Shown here piece after piece: positions 45,555 through 53,587 of a stretch of 64,000 nucleotides of DNA; position 1 is the first letter of the stretch; each line of letters opens with the position of its first letter. Source of the stretch: Ferruginibacter yonginensis. GTDB lineage: Bacteria > Bacteroidota > Bacteroidia > Chitinophagales > Chitinophagaceae. Location: assembly GCF_042651465.1 (NCBI RefSeq), contig NZ_JBHSCZ010000001.1:1426001-1490000 (forward strand), in the 5' to 3' direction. The translations under genes and the position numbers were made by a program. Under the pieces are notes generated by a model. That model saw nothing but the letters and a program-made list of their open reading frames with translations. It did no database searches and had not been told where the DNA came from.

Positions 45555-46705
45555 CCATCAGTTTTACGTTCAACATCATTGTATTATTGGTGGGTATTAT
45601 CATCGGCTGTATTACAGCAGTGTTATTGTTGGTAGAAAAGAAAAACAAAAAAGCCAATATTTTTTTAGCTGCATTGGTTACCATTTGCATTGGTACACTT
45701 TTACATAACTTTTTACTTGAGAGTGGCATTTATGATAAAAAACCATCGTTGTACTTTTTACCTGTAATTGGTAGTTTAGGTATTGGGCCTTTACTTTACT
45801 TATATACACAGCAATTAATTGGCAATAAAAAATTATCGAAAGCGGCTATAGCATTACACCTTAGCCCATTAATGGCACAATTATCGTTTTTCGTTTATGC
45901 CTTTTTACAAAATAGCGATAACAAATACAACATCTATATTAATTGGTACAAACCATTTGTAAGTCCGTTACAAAATATTGGCACCTATGTTTTAGTGGCT
46001 ATTTATGTGTACAGTGCCTTACAATTAATAACAAATTATAAAAAAGCATTACAAAACTTTTATGCTGATGATCATAAACTAGCTTTAAGGTGGCTGCAAA
46101 AGTTACTTTTAGCTTTTGTAACCTATTATGTACTATCGCTCATTTTTGTATTAATTGATTTTTATTTTAAAATAGAAGGTGATATTTTTCCGAGTGATTT
46201 TATTCGTTGCATCATCATATTCATCATCGGTTTTTTCGCTATTAAACAAAACAGTCTTTTACAAATTCAACAAAATATACAATCGGTAGCTGATGTTGTT
46301 GTTGAAACAGACATACCATCTGCCAACAATGAACTATCATCAATACCATCATCAACCACCAAAAAAGAAATAAACGAAGCCCTATTACAAGAAATTATTG
46401 CATTGGTAGAAAAAGAAGCATTATACCTCAACGAAAATTTAACGGTAGCTGATATAGGTACTGCTTTGGGTTATAGTGCTCGAACCATTTCACATACCAT
46501 CAACAATGGGTTACAAAAAAGCTTTTCATTGTTTATTAATGAATACCGGGTACAATTATTCAAATCAAAAAAACAATCGGGGCAATTTGAACACCTATCT
46601 ATAATGGGTTTAGCGTACGATTGTGGTTTTAATTCAAAATCATCATTCAACCGTATTTTTAAAGAAATAACGGGTGAAGCCCCTTCAAAAACCAATAGCA
46701 TATAG
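45551..46705 (+). CDS. Membrane-anchored AraC-family transcriptional regulator
   Basis: 384 aa: seven hydrophobic helices (about residues 8-235, first FNIIVLLVGIIIGCITAVLL) followed by a linker and a C-terminal AraC-type double helix-turn-helix (about 285-384: LTVADIGTALGYSARTISHT and SIMGLAYDCGFNSKSSFNRI). This 7TM-plus-AraC layout is common in Bacteroidota and suggests a membrane sensor acting directly on DNA. Coupled to DUF2237 by a 4-nt overlap; the YceI gene lies 142 nt downstream and is a reasonable target. Confidence 0.88.
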   Translation: MTISFTFNIIVLLVGIIIGCITAVLLLVEKKNKKANIFLAALVTICIGTLLHNFLLESGIYDKKPSLYFLPVIGSLGIGPLLYLYTQQLIGNKKLSKAAIALHLSPLMAQLSFFVYAFLQNSDNKYNIYINWYKPFVSPLQNIGTYVLVAIYVYSALQLITNYKKALQNFYADDHKLALRWLQKLLLAFVTYYVLSLIFVLIDFYFKIEGDIFPSDFIRCIIIFIIGFFAIKQNSLLQIQQNIQSVADVVVETDIPSANNELSSIPSSTTKKEINEALLQEIIALVEKEALYLNENLTVADIGTALGYSARTISHTINNGLQKSFSLFINEYRVQLFKSKKQSGQFEHLSIMGLAYDCGFNSKSSFNRIFKEITGEAPSKTNSI

Positions 46706-46746
46706 TCCTATATTCGGAAATTATTTCACAAATAATTGATTTTCAT

Positions 46747-46761
46747 TTACTTAAAAAGTAA
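46747..46761. promoter_or_regulatory. Inverted repeat upstream of the YceI gene
   Basis: TTACTT (46747-46752) and AAGTAA (46756-46761) form an imperfect-dyad operator-like site about 55 nt upstream of a -7 box. Could bind a regulator such as the AraC protein just upstream; AraC sites are often direct repeats, so this is uncertain. Confidence 0.3.
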
Positions 46762-46814
46762 CATTCCATAAGTCTCAAATCACAAATTGGGGCGGTACAG
46801 GCATTTGGCAAAAG

Positions 46815-46822
46815 TATTTTTG
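46815..46822 (+). promoter_or_regulatory. Candidate -7 promoter box for the YceI gene
   Basis: TATTTTTG matches TAnnTTTG exactly and ends 25 nt before the ATG at 46848. Confidence 0.45.
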
Positions 46823-46847
46823 TGTTTCAAAATTAAATATTTACAAT

Positions 46848-47909
46848 ATGAAACATTTGCTTTTAATGCTTGCCATTTTTGGATTTACAACAACCGTATG
46901 TAACCAACAACAAAAAACAACCCCCACAGTTGCTACCAACAGTAACCCTTTTAACCTAGATTTTGAGGGTGGTAAAAAAGCTGATAACCGATTATTTCCT
47001 GATAAATTAAGGGGTTTGCCACAAACCATTATAGCAGCACATTACCCCAACCCAGTTTCGGCCACTTATGAAGATAGCATGTACGTTTGGAAACATAACA
47101 TTACCATAACTACCAATGAAGATGTACAAATAATAGAGTATGGCAGTTTTGTATACACAGATAGTGGTTGGTACTTAAGAGTGAGCCTCACCCCAAAAGA
47201 TTTTGAAACTAGTTTTAATTGCAAAAATGCATTTTTAAAGAAAGGGGTTGTTTATACCGATAATAATGATTGGAGAAGAGGGCCACAACTCATAGCTGGG
47301 GATGCCATGTGGTATTTTATAGGCAAAAATAGCAAGGGCGCATTAGTAAAAGGTATAGCACCAATTGAAACTGAAGCAACTTTAGTTACAAAACCTGCCA
47401 TTACTACTATTGCCAAAATAAGTAAAGCCACTATTAATTGGACAGGTTACGGCGAAGTAGGTGGTTATAGTTTAACTGGTACATTGCCTTTAAAAGGCAG
47501 TACTATTGAGGTAGATAGTAACAAGATAACATTCGCCAATATCATTTTTAATATGAAAGGTATTGCACATGAAAATGAACAATTGGTTTCGCATTTAAAG
47601 GGTGAAGATTTTTTTGATGTAAATAAATTTGCAACAGCCCAATTTGTTACTGAAAAAATTATATACAAAAATGAAAATACCTTGGAACTCACCGGTAAAC
47701 TCACCATTAAAGGAATTGTAAAAACGATTTCGTTCACTTGCCAACAACAAAAAATAAAAGATGGTTTAAAAATAAACGGAACTATAAAGGTTGATAGAAC
47801 CATTTTTGGTATAAAATATAACTCTAGTAGTTTTTTTGGCAACTTGGGCGACCAAGCCATTAAAAACGAATTTGATGTAGCGGTTGAATTGATGGTATCA
47901 ATATCATAA
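46848..47909 (+). CDS. YceI-domain protein with an extra N-terminal domain
   Basis: 353-aa exported protein. Signal segment MKHLLLMLAIFGFTTTVC may be a lipoprotein signal (Cys18), although the lipobox is poor. Residues about 20-165 form a domain I do not recognise (NPFNLDFEGGKKADNRLF, YVWKHNITITTNEDVQIIEY, WRRGPQLIAGDAMWYFIG). Residues about 180-353 are a YceI lipocalin-like domain: INWTGYGEVGGYSLTGTL, LKGEDFFDVNKFATAQFV, LTGKLTIKGIVKTISF, KVDRTIFGIKYNSSSFFG. YceI proteins bind isoprenoid-like lipids in known cases. Own promoter and terminator. Confidence 0.83.
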   Translation: MKHLLLMLAIFGFTTTVCNQQQKTTPTVATNSNPFNLDFEGGKKADNRLFPDKLRGLPQTIIAAHYPNPVSATYEDSMYVWKHNITITTNEDVQIIEYGSFVYTDSGWYLRVSLTPKDFETSFNCKNAFLKKGVVYTDNNDWRRGPQLIAGDAMWYFIGKNSKGALVKGIAPIETEATLVTKPAITTIAKISKATINWTGYGEVGGYSLTGTLPLKGSTIEVDSNKITFANIIFNMKGIAHENEQLVSHLKGEDFFDVNKFATAQFVTEKIIYKNENTLELTGKLTIKGIVKTISFTCQQQKIKDGLKINGTIKVDRTIFGIKYNSSSFFGNLGDQAIKNEFDVAVELMVSIS

Positions 47910-47915
47910 CAACAA

Positions 47916-47947
47916 AAAAGCCGATGAACCTACATTCATCGGCTTTT
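47916..47947. terminator. Bidirectional intrinsic terminator between YceI and DksA-like genes
   Basis: AAAAGCCGATGAA pairs with TTCATCGGCTTTT (47935-47947) around a 6-nt loop, with A and T flanks; serves both convergent genes. Confidence 0.87.
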
Positions 47948-47964
47948 AATATTATAAAATACTA

Positions 47965-48957
47965 CTATTTACTTCCGCTCATTTTCGCTTCCATACTTAG
48001 TGTTGCATGAGGCACGGCACGTAACCTTGCTTTATCAATTAATTTACCGGTTACCCTACAAACACCGTAGGTTTTATTTTCAATACGAATCAATGCTTTT
48101 TCAAGGTGATCAACAAAAGTAATTTGGCGACTAGCCATTAAACTTAAGTTTTCTCTTTCCATGCTTAAACTACCATCTTCCATTGTCATGTAACGACCAT
48201 CACCTTCATCGCCACCCATATCATCTTTACGAGTAATTAATCCTTGTAAATAAGCCAATTCTTTTTTAGCAGATGCTAATTTTCTTTGAATCAGCTCTTT
48301 AAATTCAGCAAGGTCAGCATCGCTGTACATTACAATAGGAGCACCGGGGTCTTGTGGGGCTTTATCTAAAACAGATTTTGTAAAATCTGGTTCGTATTTT
48401 CTACTAGTTTTGGTATTAATTTTTGGTAATACCACTGGTTTTTGAACAGCTGGTTTTGCTGGCGCTGCTTTTGCAACCGGCTTTTCAGCAGCTACTTTTG
48501 CAGGAGCTGGTTTTTCAGCAGCTACTTTTGCAGGAGCTGGTTTTTCAGCAGCCTTTGCCACTGGCTTTGCAGGGGCTACTTTTGCTGGAGCCGCTTTTAC
48601 TGGTGCAGCTTTTGCTACCGGTTTATTTGGTGTTTTTGCCAATACTTTGGTTGGTTTTTGTGGTGCAGCCGCTTTTTTAACTGGAGCAGGTGCACTCTTT
48701 TTAACAGAAGATGCAGGTGTTTTTGTTACCGCTTTGGCAACAGGTTTCGCTGCTTTTTTAACCGCTACTGGCTTTGCAGCTGCTTTTTTGGCAACTGGCT
48801 TAGGTGCAGCCTTTTTTGCAACTGGTTTTGCAGCTGCTTTTTTAACTGGAGCCGCCGCTTTTTTTGCAGGTGCTGCTTTTTTTACCGGGGTAGCCGTATT
48901 TTTTTTAGGAGCCGGCTTTTTAACTGCTGATTTTGCAGGTGCTTTTTTGGTCGCCAT
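47965..48957 (-). CDS. DksA/TraR-like protein with a long histone H1-like basic N-terminus
   Basis: 330 aa. About the first 185 residues are almost only Lys, Ala, Pro and Val (for example KKAAPAKKAAAPVKKAAAKP), resembling eukaryotic/bacterial H1-like tails. The rest is a DksA/TraR coiled-coil and finger: SDADLAEFKELIQRKLASAK, LSMERENLSLMASRQITFVD, YGVCRVTGKLIDKARLRAVP. Only one Cys remains of the four zinc ligands, so no C4 zinc finger can form. Likely binds nucleic acid through the tail and RNA polymerase through the DksA-like part (inference). It follows ileS by 9 nt, an order I recall as common in this phylum. Confidence 0.85.
   Translation of the reverse strand: MATKKAPAKSAVKKPAPKKNTATPVKKAAPAKKAAAPVKKAAAKPVAKKAAPKPVAKKAAAKPVAVKKAAKPVAKAVTKTPASSVKKSAPAPVKKAAAPQKPTKVLAKTPNKPVAKAAPVKAAPAKVAPAKPVAKAAEKPAPAKVAAEKPAPAKVAAEKPVAKAAPAKPAVQKPVVLPKINTKTSRKYEPDFTKSVLDKAPQDPGAPIVMYSDADLAEFKELIQRKLASAKKELAYLQGLITRKDDMGGDEGDGRYMTMEDGSLSMERENLSLMASRQITFVDHLEKALIRIENKTYGVCRVTGKLIDKARLRAVPHATLSMEAKMSGSK
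48481..48550 (-). repeat. 30-bp tandem repeat inside the basic tail of the DksA-like gene
   Basis: Two adjacent near-perfect 30-bp units (starting around 48481 and 48511, the third partly preserved) encode the repeated peptide AEKPAPAKVA. The tail can therefore expand or shrink by slippage without breaking the frame. Confidence 0.7.
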
Positions 48958-48966
48958 AAATACTCA

Positions 48967-51900
48967 CTATTTTTTTGTTACAATTACTTTTAAAATTGCA
49001 TCGTTCACTTCAATTTGTGTGCCTTCGGTTAGAACTGCCAAAAATTCAAGCGTATCTGCTAATATTTCGGCGCAAATATACGTTTTATATTCTATTAATG
49101 AATGTTGTATACTTTCATTTGCCTCAATTTGTACAGTAATGCGGTCAGTAAGTTCAAAACCACTGTCTTTTCGTATATTTTGAATACGATTAACAAATTC
49201 ACGTGCATTACCCTCATGTTGTAACTCCTCAGATATAGTAACATCTAAAGCAACGGTTAAACTACCTTTTGATGCTATTTCGTATCCCGGAATTTCATCG
49301 GTAATCACCTCTATATCTTCAGCATTTATATAAATTTCTTCTCCATCTTTCGCTACTGTATCAGCATTTAATAAAAATGGTGCCGCTAACACTTGCTCAA
49401 TAGTTCCGTTATCAAATTGCTCTATTGCACTAGCAGCCCATTTCATTTTAGCGCCCATACGTTTACCCAAAGTTTTGAAATTAGCTTTGGCTTTTTTACG
49501 GATGAAATCATTATCAGCGGCTAAAATTTCAATTTCTTTTATATTAGTTTCTGATTTTATAATATCAGCAATTAATAATATATCATTTTTTATTGATGCG
49601 TCTTGCGCCGGAATAAATATTTTTTGTAACGGTTGACGTACTTTAATATTTACTTTTTTACGCAAACTCAACACCAATGAAGAGGCATCTTGAGCCAATT
49701 GCATACGCTTTTCAAGCGAAATATTAATGGCACTTTCATCAGCAATTGGGTAAAAACTATGGTGTACCGATGCATGTTCCATACGCTGCGTAGCATTGTT
49801 GAGGTTTTGGAACAACCAATCAGCAAAAAACGGCGCCACGGGTGCAATTAACCTACTAATGGTTTCTAAACAATCATATAAAGTTTGGTAAGCGGCAATT
49901 TTATCATGCTCGTATTCGCCTTTCCAAAAACGACGACGGCATAAACGTACGTACCAGTTACTTAATAAACTATCAACAAATTCTTCAATAGCCCTACCTG
50001 CTTGCGTTGGCTCGTATGCATCTAAACTTTCTGTAACGGTTTTTATTAAACTGTTGAGAGATGAAATAATCCATTGGTCAATTTCTGGCCTATCTTTTAA
50101 AGGAATATATGCTTCCTTAAATGCGAAACCATCTACATTGGCATACAATGCAAAAAACTGATAAGTGTTATATAATGTACCAAAGAATTTGCGTTGAACT
50201 TCTTTAATACCTTCTTCATCAAACTTTAAACTATCCCATGGCGATGCATTGGTAATTAAATACCAACGTGTGGCATCAGCCCCATATTGATTAATAGTAA
50301 CAAACGGATCAACCACATTACCCAAACGTTTACTCATTTTGTTACCGCTCTTATCTAAAACCAACCCATTACTCACTACGGTTTTATAAGCTACACTATC
50401 AAATAACAAAACGCCTAAAGCATGTAAAGTATAGAACCAACCACGGGTTTGATCAACCCCTTCTGCAATAAAATCAGCAGGGAATGAACTCTCCGCCCCC
50501 GGACCAAATGGGAAAGGGTCGCCGTTTTTCACCTTCTCCATATCAAGCCCCCATTGAGCATAAGGCATAGCACCACTATCAAACCAAACATCTATCAAAT
50601 CAGGCACACGTTTCATTGGTTGGCCAGTAGCACTTACCAACACAATATCATCAACATATGGCTTGTGTAAATCTAAAATGCCTTCGTGTAAATAATGTTG
50701 GTTGGTATCGCCCCCCAACACATCAGCCGCTTTTTTTATTGCTTCATTTAATTCAGCAATAGAGCCAATACAAACCTCTTCGGTTCCATCATCTGTACGC
50801 CAAACGGGTAACGGCGTACCCCAGTAACGACTACGACTAAGGTTCCAATCTACCATATTTTCTAACCAATTACCAAAGCGACCGCTGCCTGTGCTGGCTG
50901 GTTTCCAGTTAATGGTTTTATTAAGCTCCACCATTCTATCTTTTACCGCTGTGGTTTTTATAAACCAAGCATCTAACGGATAATAAATAATAGGTTTATC
51001 GGTACGCCAACAATGCGGATAATTGTGTTCGTATTTTTCAACTTTTAGCGCCCTATTTTCTAATTTTAACTTTACTGCTATGTCAACATTCACATCAACA
51101 TAATCAGCAGCATCTTTATAATTTTTTACATAGCGGTGGCTGAACTCACCCACACCTTCAACAAATTTCCCTTGCTTATCAACCAAGGTTAAAATGCCGA
51201 TGTTATTCTTTTTGCCTACACGATAATCATCTGCCCCAAAAGCAGGAGCCGTGTGTACAATACCCGTACCATCTTCAGTAGTTACAAAATCGCCTACAAT
51301 TACTTTAAATGGTTCGGCACCTGGTGTAATTTCTTGTATAGCGGCAAGTGTATTGGCTGCTGATGGGAGTAGTTGTTCGTATGTTGCACCAGCAATATCA
51401 TTGCCTTTAAAAGTGGCCACAATTTTCCACGGTGTTAATTTTACGGTAGCAGAATAACCTTCAAAATCACCATTTTCAGCTTCTGCCTTAAAATATTTTG
51501 ATACTAAATTTTTAGCAACTACAATAAATTGGGGTTGATGTGTATATGGATTAAAGGTGTGTACCAATACATATTCAATTGCCGGTCCTACCGTTAATGC
51601 TAGGTTTGATGGAAGTGTCCAAGGGGTGGTGGTCCATGCTGCAAAATAAACAGGTTCGTTATTTGAAGCATCAAATAAAAACTGCGTTGTGGTATTTTGT
51701 ACTGCTTTAAATAATGCCACCACACTCGTATCTTTCACATCTTTATAAGTACCTGGCTGGTTCAATTCGTGGCTTGACAAGCCAGTGCCAGCAGCAGGTG
51801 AGTATGGCTGAATGCTTACACTTTCGTACAAATAACCTTTTTTGTACAATGTACTTAAGCACCACCAAAGTGTTTCAATATAATCGTTTTCAAAAGTAAC

Positions 51901-52350
51901 GTAGGGCTTTTCTAAATCAACCCAGTAGCCCATTTTTTGTGTGATATCATCCCACTTATCTTTATACTGCATTACAACTTCTCTACACTTGGCGTTGTAA
52001 TCTGCTATCGATATTTTTTTACCAATATCTTCTTTAGTAATACCCAACATTTTTTCTACCCCTAATTCAATAGGCAAACCATGGGTATCCCAACCGCCTT
52101 TACGCTTTACTTGAAAACCTTGCATGGTTTTGTACCTACAAACCAAATCTTTTAAGGTACGAGAAATAACGTGGTGAATACCCGGCATACCATTGGCACT
52201 TGGCGGACCTTCAAAAAACACAAAGGGTTTGTTACCCTCACGTAGCTCAATACTTTTTTTAAATGCGTCAGTAGCTTGCCATTGTTTCAATATATCATCG
52301 CTAATTGCGGCTAAGTTTAACTGTCCGTATGTTTGGTATCCCACACTCAT
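48967..52350 (-). CDS. ileS: Isoleucyl-tRNA synthetase, IleS2-like type with GIHH signature
   Basis: Charges tRNA-Ile; class I enzyme, 1127 aa, the long eukaryote-like (type 2) architecture. The usual HxGH active-site motif reads G57-I58-H59-H60 (SANGMPGIHHVISRTLKD), while KMSKRLGN, the editing domain (TTTPWTLPSNLALTVG) and the anticodon domain (WYVRLCRRRFWKGEYEHDK) look intact. Type 2 enzymes are known to be less sensitive to mupirocin, and GxHH variants are reported as highly resistant. Followed after 9 nt by the DksA-like gene. A -7 box lies 27 nt upstream. Confidence 0.96.
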   Translation of the reverse strand: MSVGYQTYGQLNLAAISDDILKQWQATDAFKKSIELREGNKPFVFFEGPPSANGMPGIHHVISRTLKDLVCRYKTMQGFQVKRKGGWDTHGLPIELGVEKMLGITKEDIGKKISIADYNAKCREVVMQYKDKWDDITQKMGYWVDLEKPYVTFENDYIETLWWCLSTLYKKGYLYESVSIQPYSPAAGTGLSSHELNQPGTYKDVKDTSVVALFKAVQNTTTQFLFDASNNEPVYFAAWTTTPWTLPSNLALTVGPAIEYVLVHTFNPYTHQPQFIVVAKNLVSKYFKAEAENGDFEGYSATVKLTPWKIVATFKGNDIAGATYEQLLPSAANTLAAIQEITPGAEPFKVIVGDFVTTEDGTGIVHTAPAFGADDYRVGKKNNIGILTLVDKQGKFVEGVGEFSHRYVKNYKDAADYVDVNVDIAVKLKLENRALKVEKYEHNYPHCWRTDKPIIYYPLDAWFIKTTAVKDRMVELNKTINWKPASTGSGRFGNWLENMVDWNLSRSRYWGTPLPVWRTDDGTEEVCIGSIAELNEAIKKAADVLGGDTNQHYLHEGILDLHKPYVDDIVLVSATGQPMKRVPDLIDVWFDSGAMPYAQWGLDMEKVKNGDPFPFGPGAESSFPADFIAEGVDQTRGWFYTLHALGVLLFDSVAYKTVVSNGLVLDKSGNKMSKRLGNVVDPFVTINQYGADATRWYLITNASPWDSLKFDEEGIKEVQRKFFGTLYNTYQFFALYANVDGFAFKEAYIPLKDRPEIDQWIISSLNSLIKTVTESLDAYEPTQAGRAIEEFVDSLLSNWYVRLCRRRFWKGEYEHDKIAAYQTLYDCLETISRLIAPVAPFFADWLFQNLNNATQRMEHASVHHSFYPIADESAINISLEKRMQLAQDASSLVLSLRKKVNIKVRQPLQKIFIPAQDASIKNDILLIADIIKSETNIKEIEILAADNDFIRKKAKANFKTLGKRMGAKMKWAASAIEQFDNGTIEQVLAAPFLLNADTVAKDGEEIYINAEDIEVITDEIPGYEIASKGSLTVALDVTISEELQHEGNAREFVNRIQNIRKDSGFELTDRITVQIEANESIQHSLIEYKTYICAEILADTLEFLAVLTEGTQIEVNDAILKVIVTKK

Positions 52351-52376
52351 TGCATAAAATCTTTAAATTAAGTGTG

Positions 52377-52384
52377 CAAAGGTA
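52377..52384 (-). promoter_or_regulatory. Candidate -7 promoter box for ileS
   Basis: The minus strand reads TACCTTTG followed by CACAC, an exact TAnnTTTG match, ending 26 nt before the ileS ATG. No clear -33 box. Confidence 0.5.
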
Positions 52385-52418
52385 ATAAAATAAGCATTTG
52401 CGTTGGGCTGAATTGAAA

Positions 52419-53564
52419 CTATGCAGTTACATCATTCGTTTTCTTTTTACGACGGGTACGGTTCCACCACATAATTACCCCAGAAATTGGAAAAAATGTG
52501 CCCAATAAACAAACTATAAAGCCAATAATTTTAGAGGTATATCCATAAATAGATGCTACATGAATGGGTTTAAATGTAGCCCTTACTTTTTGGCCTTTGT
52601 TACGGTCTTTAAAATATTGTGTGGAAACTATTTGAGATGAATATTGATCAACAAAATAAGTATCCGTTGCTGATTCGTGGGGTGCATTATACGCCAATAT
52701 ATTAACTGCATAAGTTTCAGCACTATCTTTTGGCAAACTAATATTATAGGTAATAGCATTGGGTTGTTGCCCCCATACAACTTGATAGGCAGCTTCTACA
52801 GGCACTTTAAAAGTTGGCAAAATGGTACTTTTCGGTGCTTTTGGTCGCTCCATGCTGCTATTGGTTACGGAGTAAATAGCTTTATTAAACCAATCGAACG
52901 ACCAAGCCAACCCTGTAAATGCAAATACAAATAAAAAAATAGCTGAATAAAAACCTAACACTACATGATAATCATGATTGAGGCGTTTAAAACCTGCCCC
53001 CCTTTTTAATGTGAGGCGTTGCTTTAAAACAGCTTTGTTTTTTGGCCACCATAATATGATGCCCGTAATTAAAATAAATAAGAAAATGATTGTAGCAACC
53101 CCCACTATTATTTTGCCTACATCGCCAGCTAATAACCAACGATGCACATCCATAGTAAAATAAAAAAACGATTTCCGATAATTGTAAACCTCAATAATTT
53201 TTGCCGTATATGGATTAATGAAAACAGTTAATCTTATACCTTCATTACTTTTTTTATTGGTAACTGTTGCTGTTGATTTTTTTGTTGGCTTTTGAGTAAT
53301 ATTTACTTCTGCTGAACGAGTATCAACATTATAAAACTTGATACCATTAACGGTTGCATTCGGTAATTGCTGTTGTACAGTATGTATTAAACTATCGGCT
53401 GTTAATCGTTGTGTTGATGCGGTAACGAAATAACGATTTTTATGAAATAACTGTTGCAACTCTGTTTCAAAAACCAAAATAGCACCGGTTAAACAATTAA
53501 ATGTAATGACCAAACCTGCTGCTAGCCCCAAATACAAGTGAATACGCCTAAAAAAAACTTTCAT
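52419..53564 (-). CDS. PepSY-associated membrane protein (iron-uptake associated)
   Basis: 381-aa inner-membrane protein with four transmembrane helices. N-terminus FFRRIHLYLGLAAGLVITFN and the motif LTGAILVFETELQQLF are typical of PepSY-TM proteins, as are TMDVHRWLLAGDVGKIIVG and the C-terminal HVASIYGYTSKIIGFIVCLL. Relatives next to siderophore receptors are proposed to reduce or handle ferric siderophores in the periplasm. It starts 23 nt after the TonB receptor, so one transcript. A Lys-rich tail ends the protein. Confidence 0.87.
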   Translation of the reverse strand: MKVFFRRIHLYLGLAAGLVITFNCLTGAILVFETELQQLFHKNRYFVTASTQRLTADSLIHTVQQQLPNATVNGIKFYNVDTRSAEVNITQKPTKKSTATVTNKKSNEGIRLTVFINPYTAKIIEVYNYRKSFFYFTMDVHRWLLAGDVGKIIVGVATIIFLFILITGIILWWPKNKAVLKQRLTLKRGAGFKRLNHDYHVVLGFYSAIFLFVFAFTGLAWSFDWFNKAIYSVTNSSMERPKAPKSTILPTFKVPVEAAYQVVWGQQPNAITYNISLPKDSAETYAVNILAYNAPHESATDTYFVDQYSSQIVSTQYFKDRNKGQKVRATFKPIHVASIYGYTSKIIGFIVCLLGTFFPISGVIMWWNRTRRKKKTNDVTA

Positions 53565-53587
53565 AACAAAACTTAAAATAATTGAAT

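Noticed and set aside
47465..47860. 131-codon minus-strand frame opposite the YceI gene
   Set aside because: No family features; the plus-strand gene has a clear YceI domain.
48423..49183. Long plus-strand open frames, some very Cys/Phe-rich, opposite the DksA-like gene
   Set aside because: They are mirror frames of the low-complexity Lys/Ala/Pro codons; the minus-strand gene has a real DksA-like domain and a start 9 nt from ileS.
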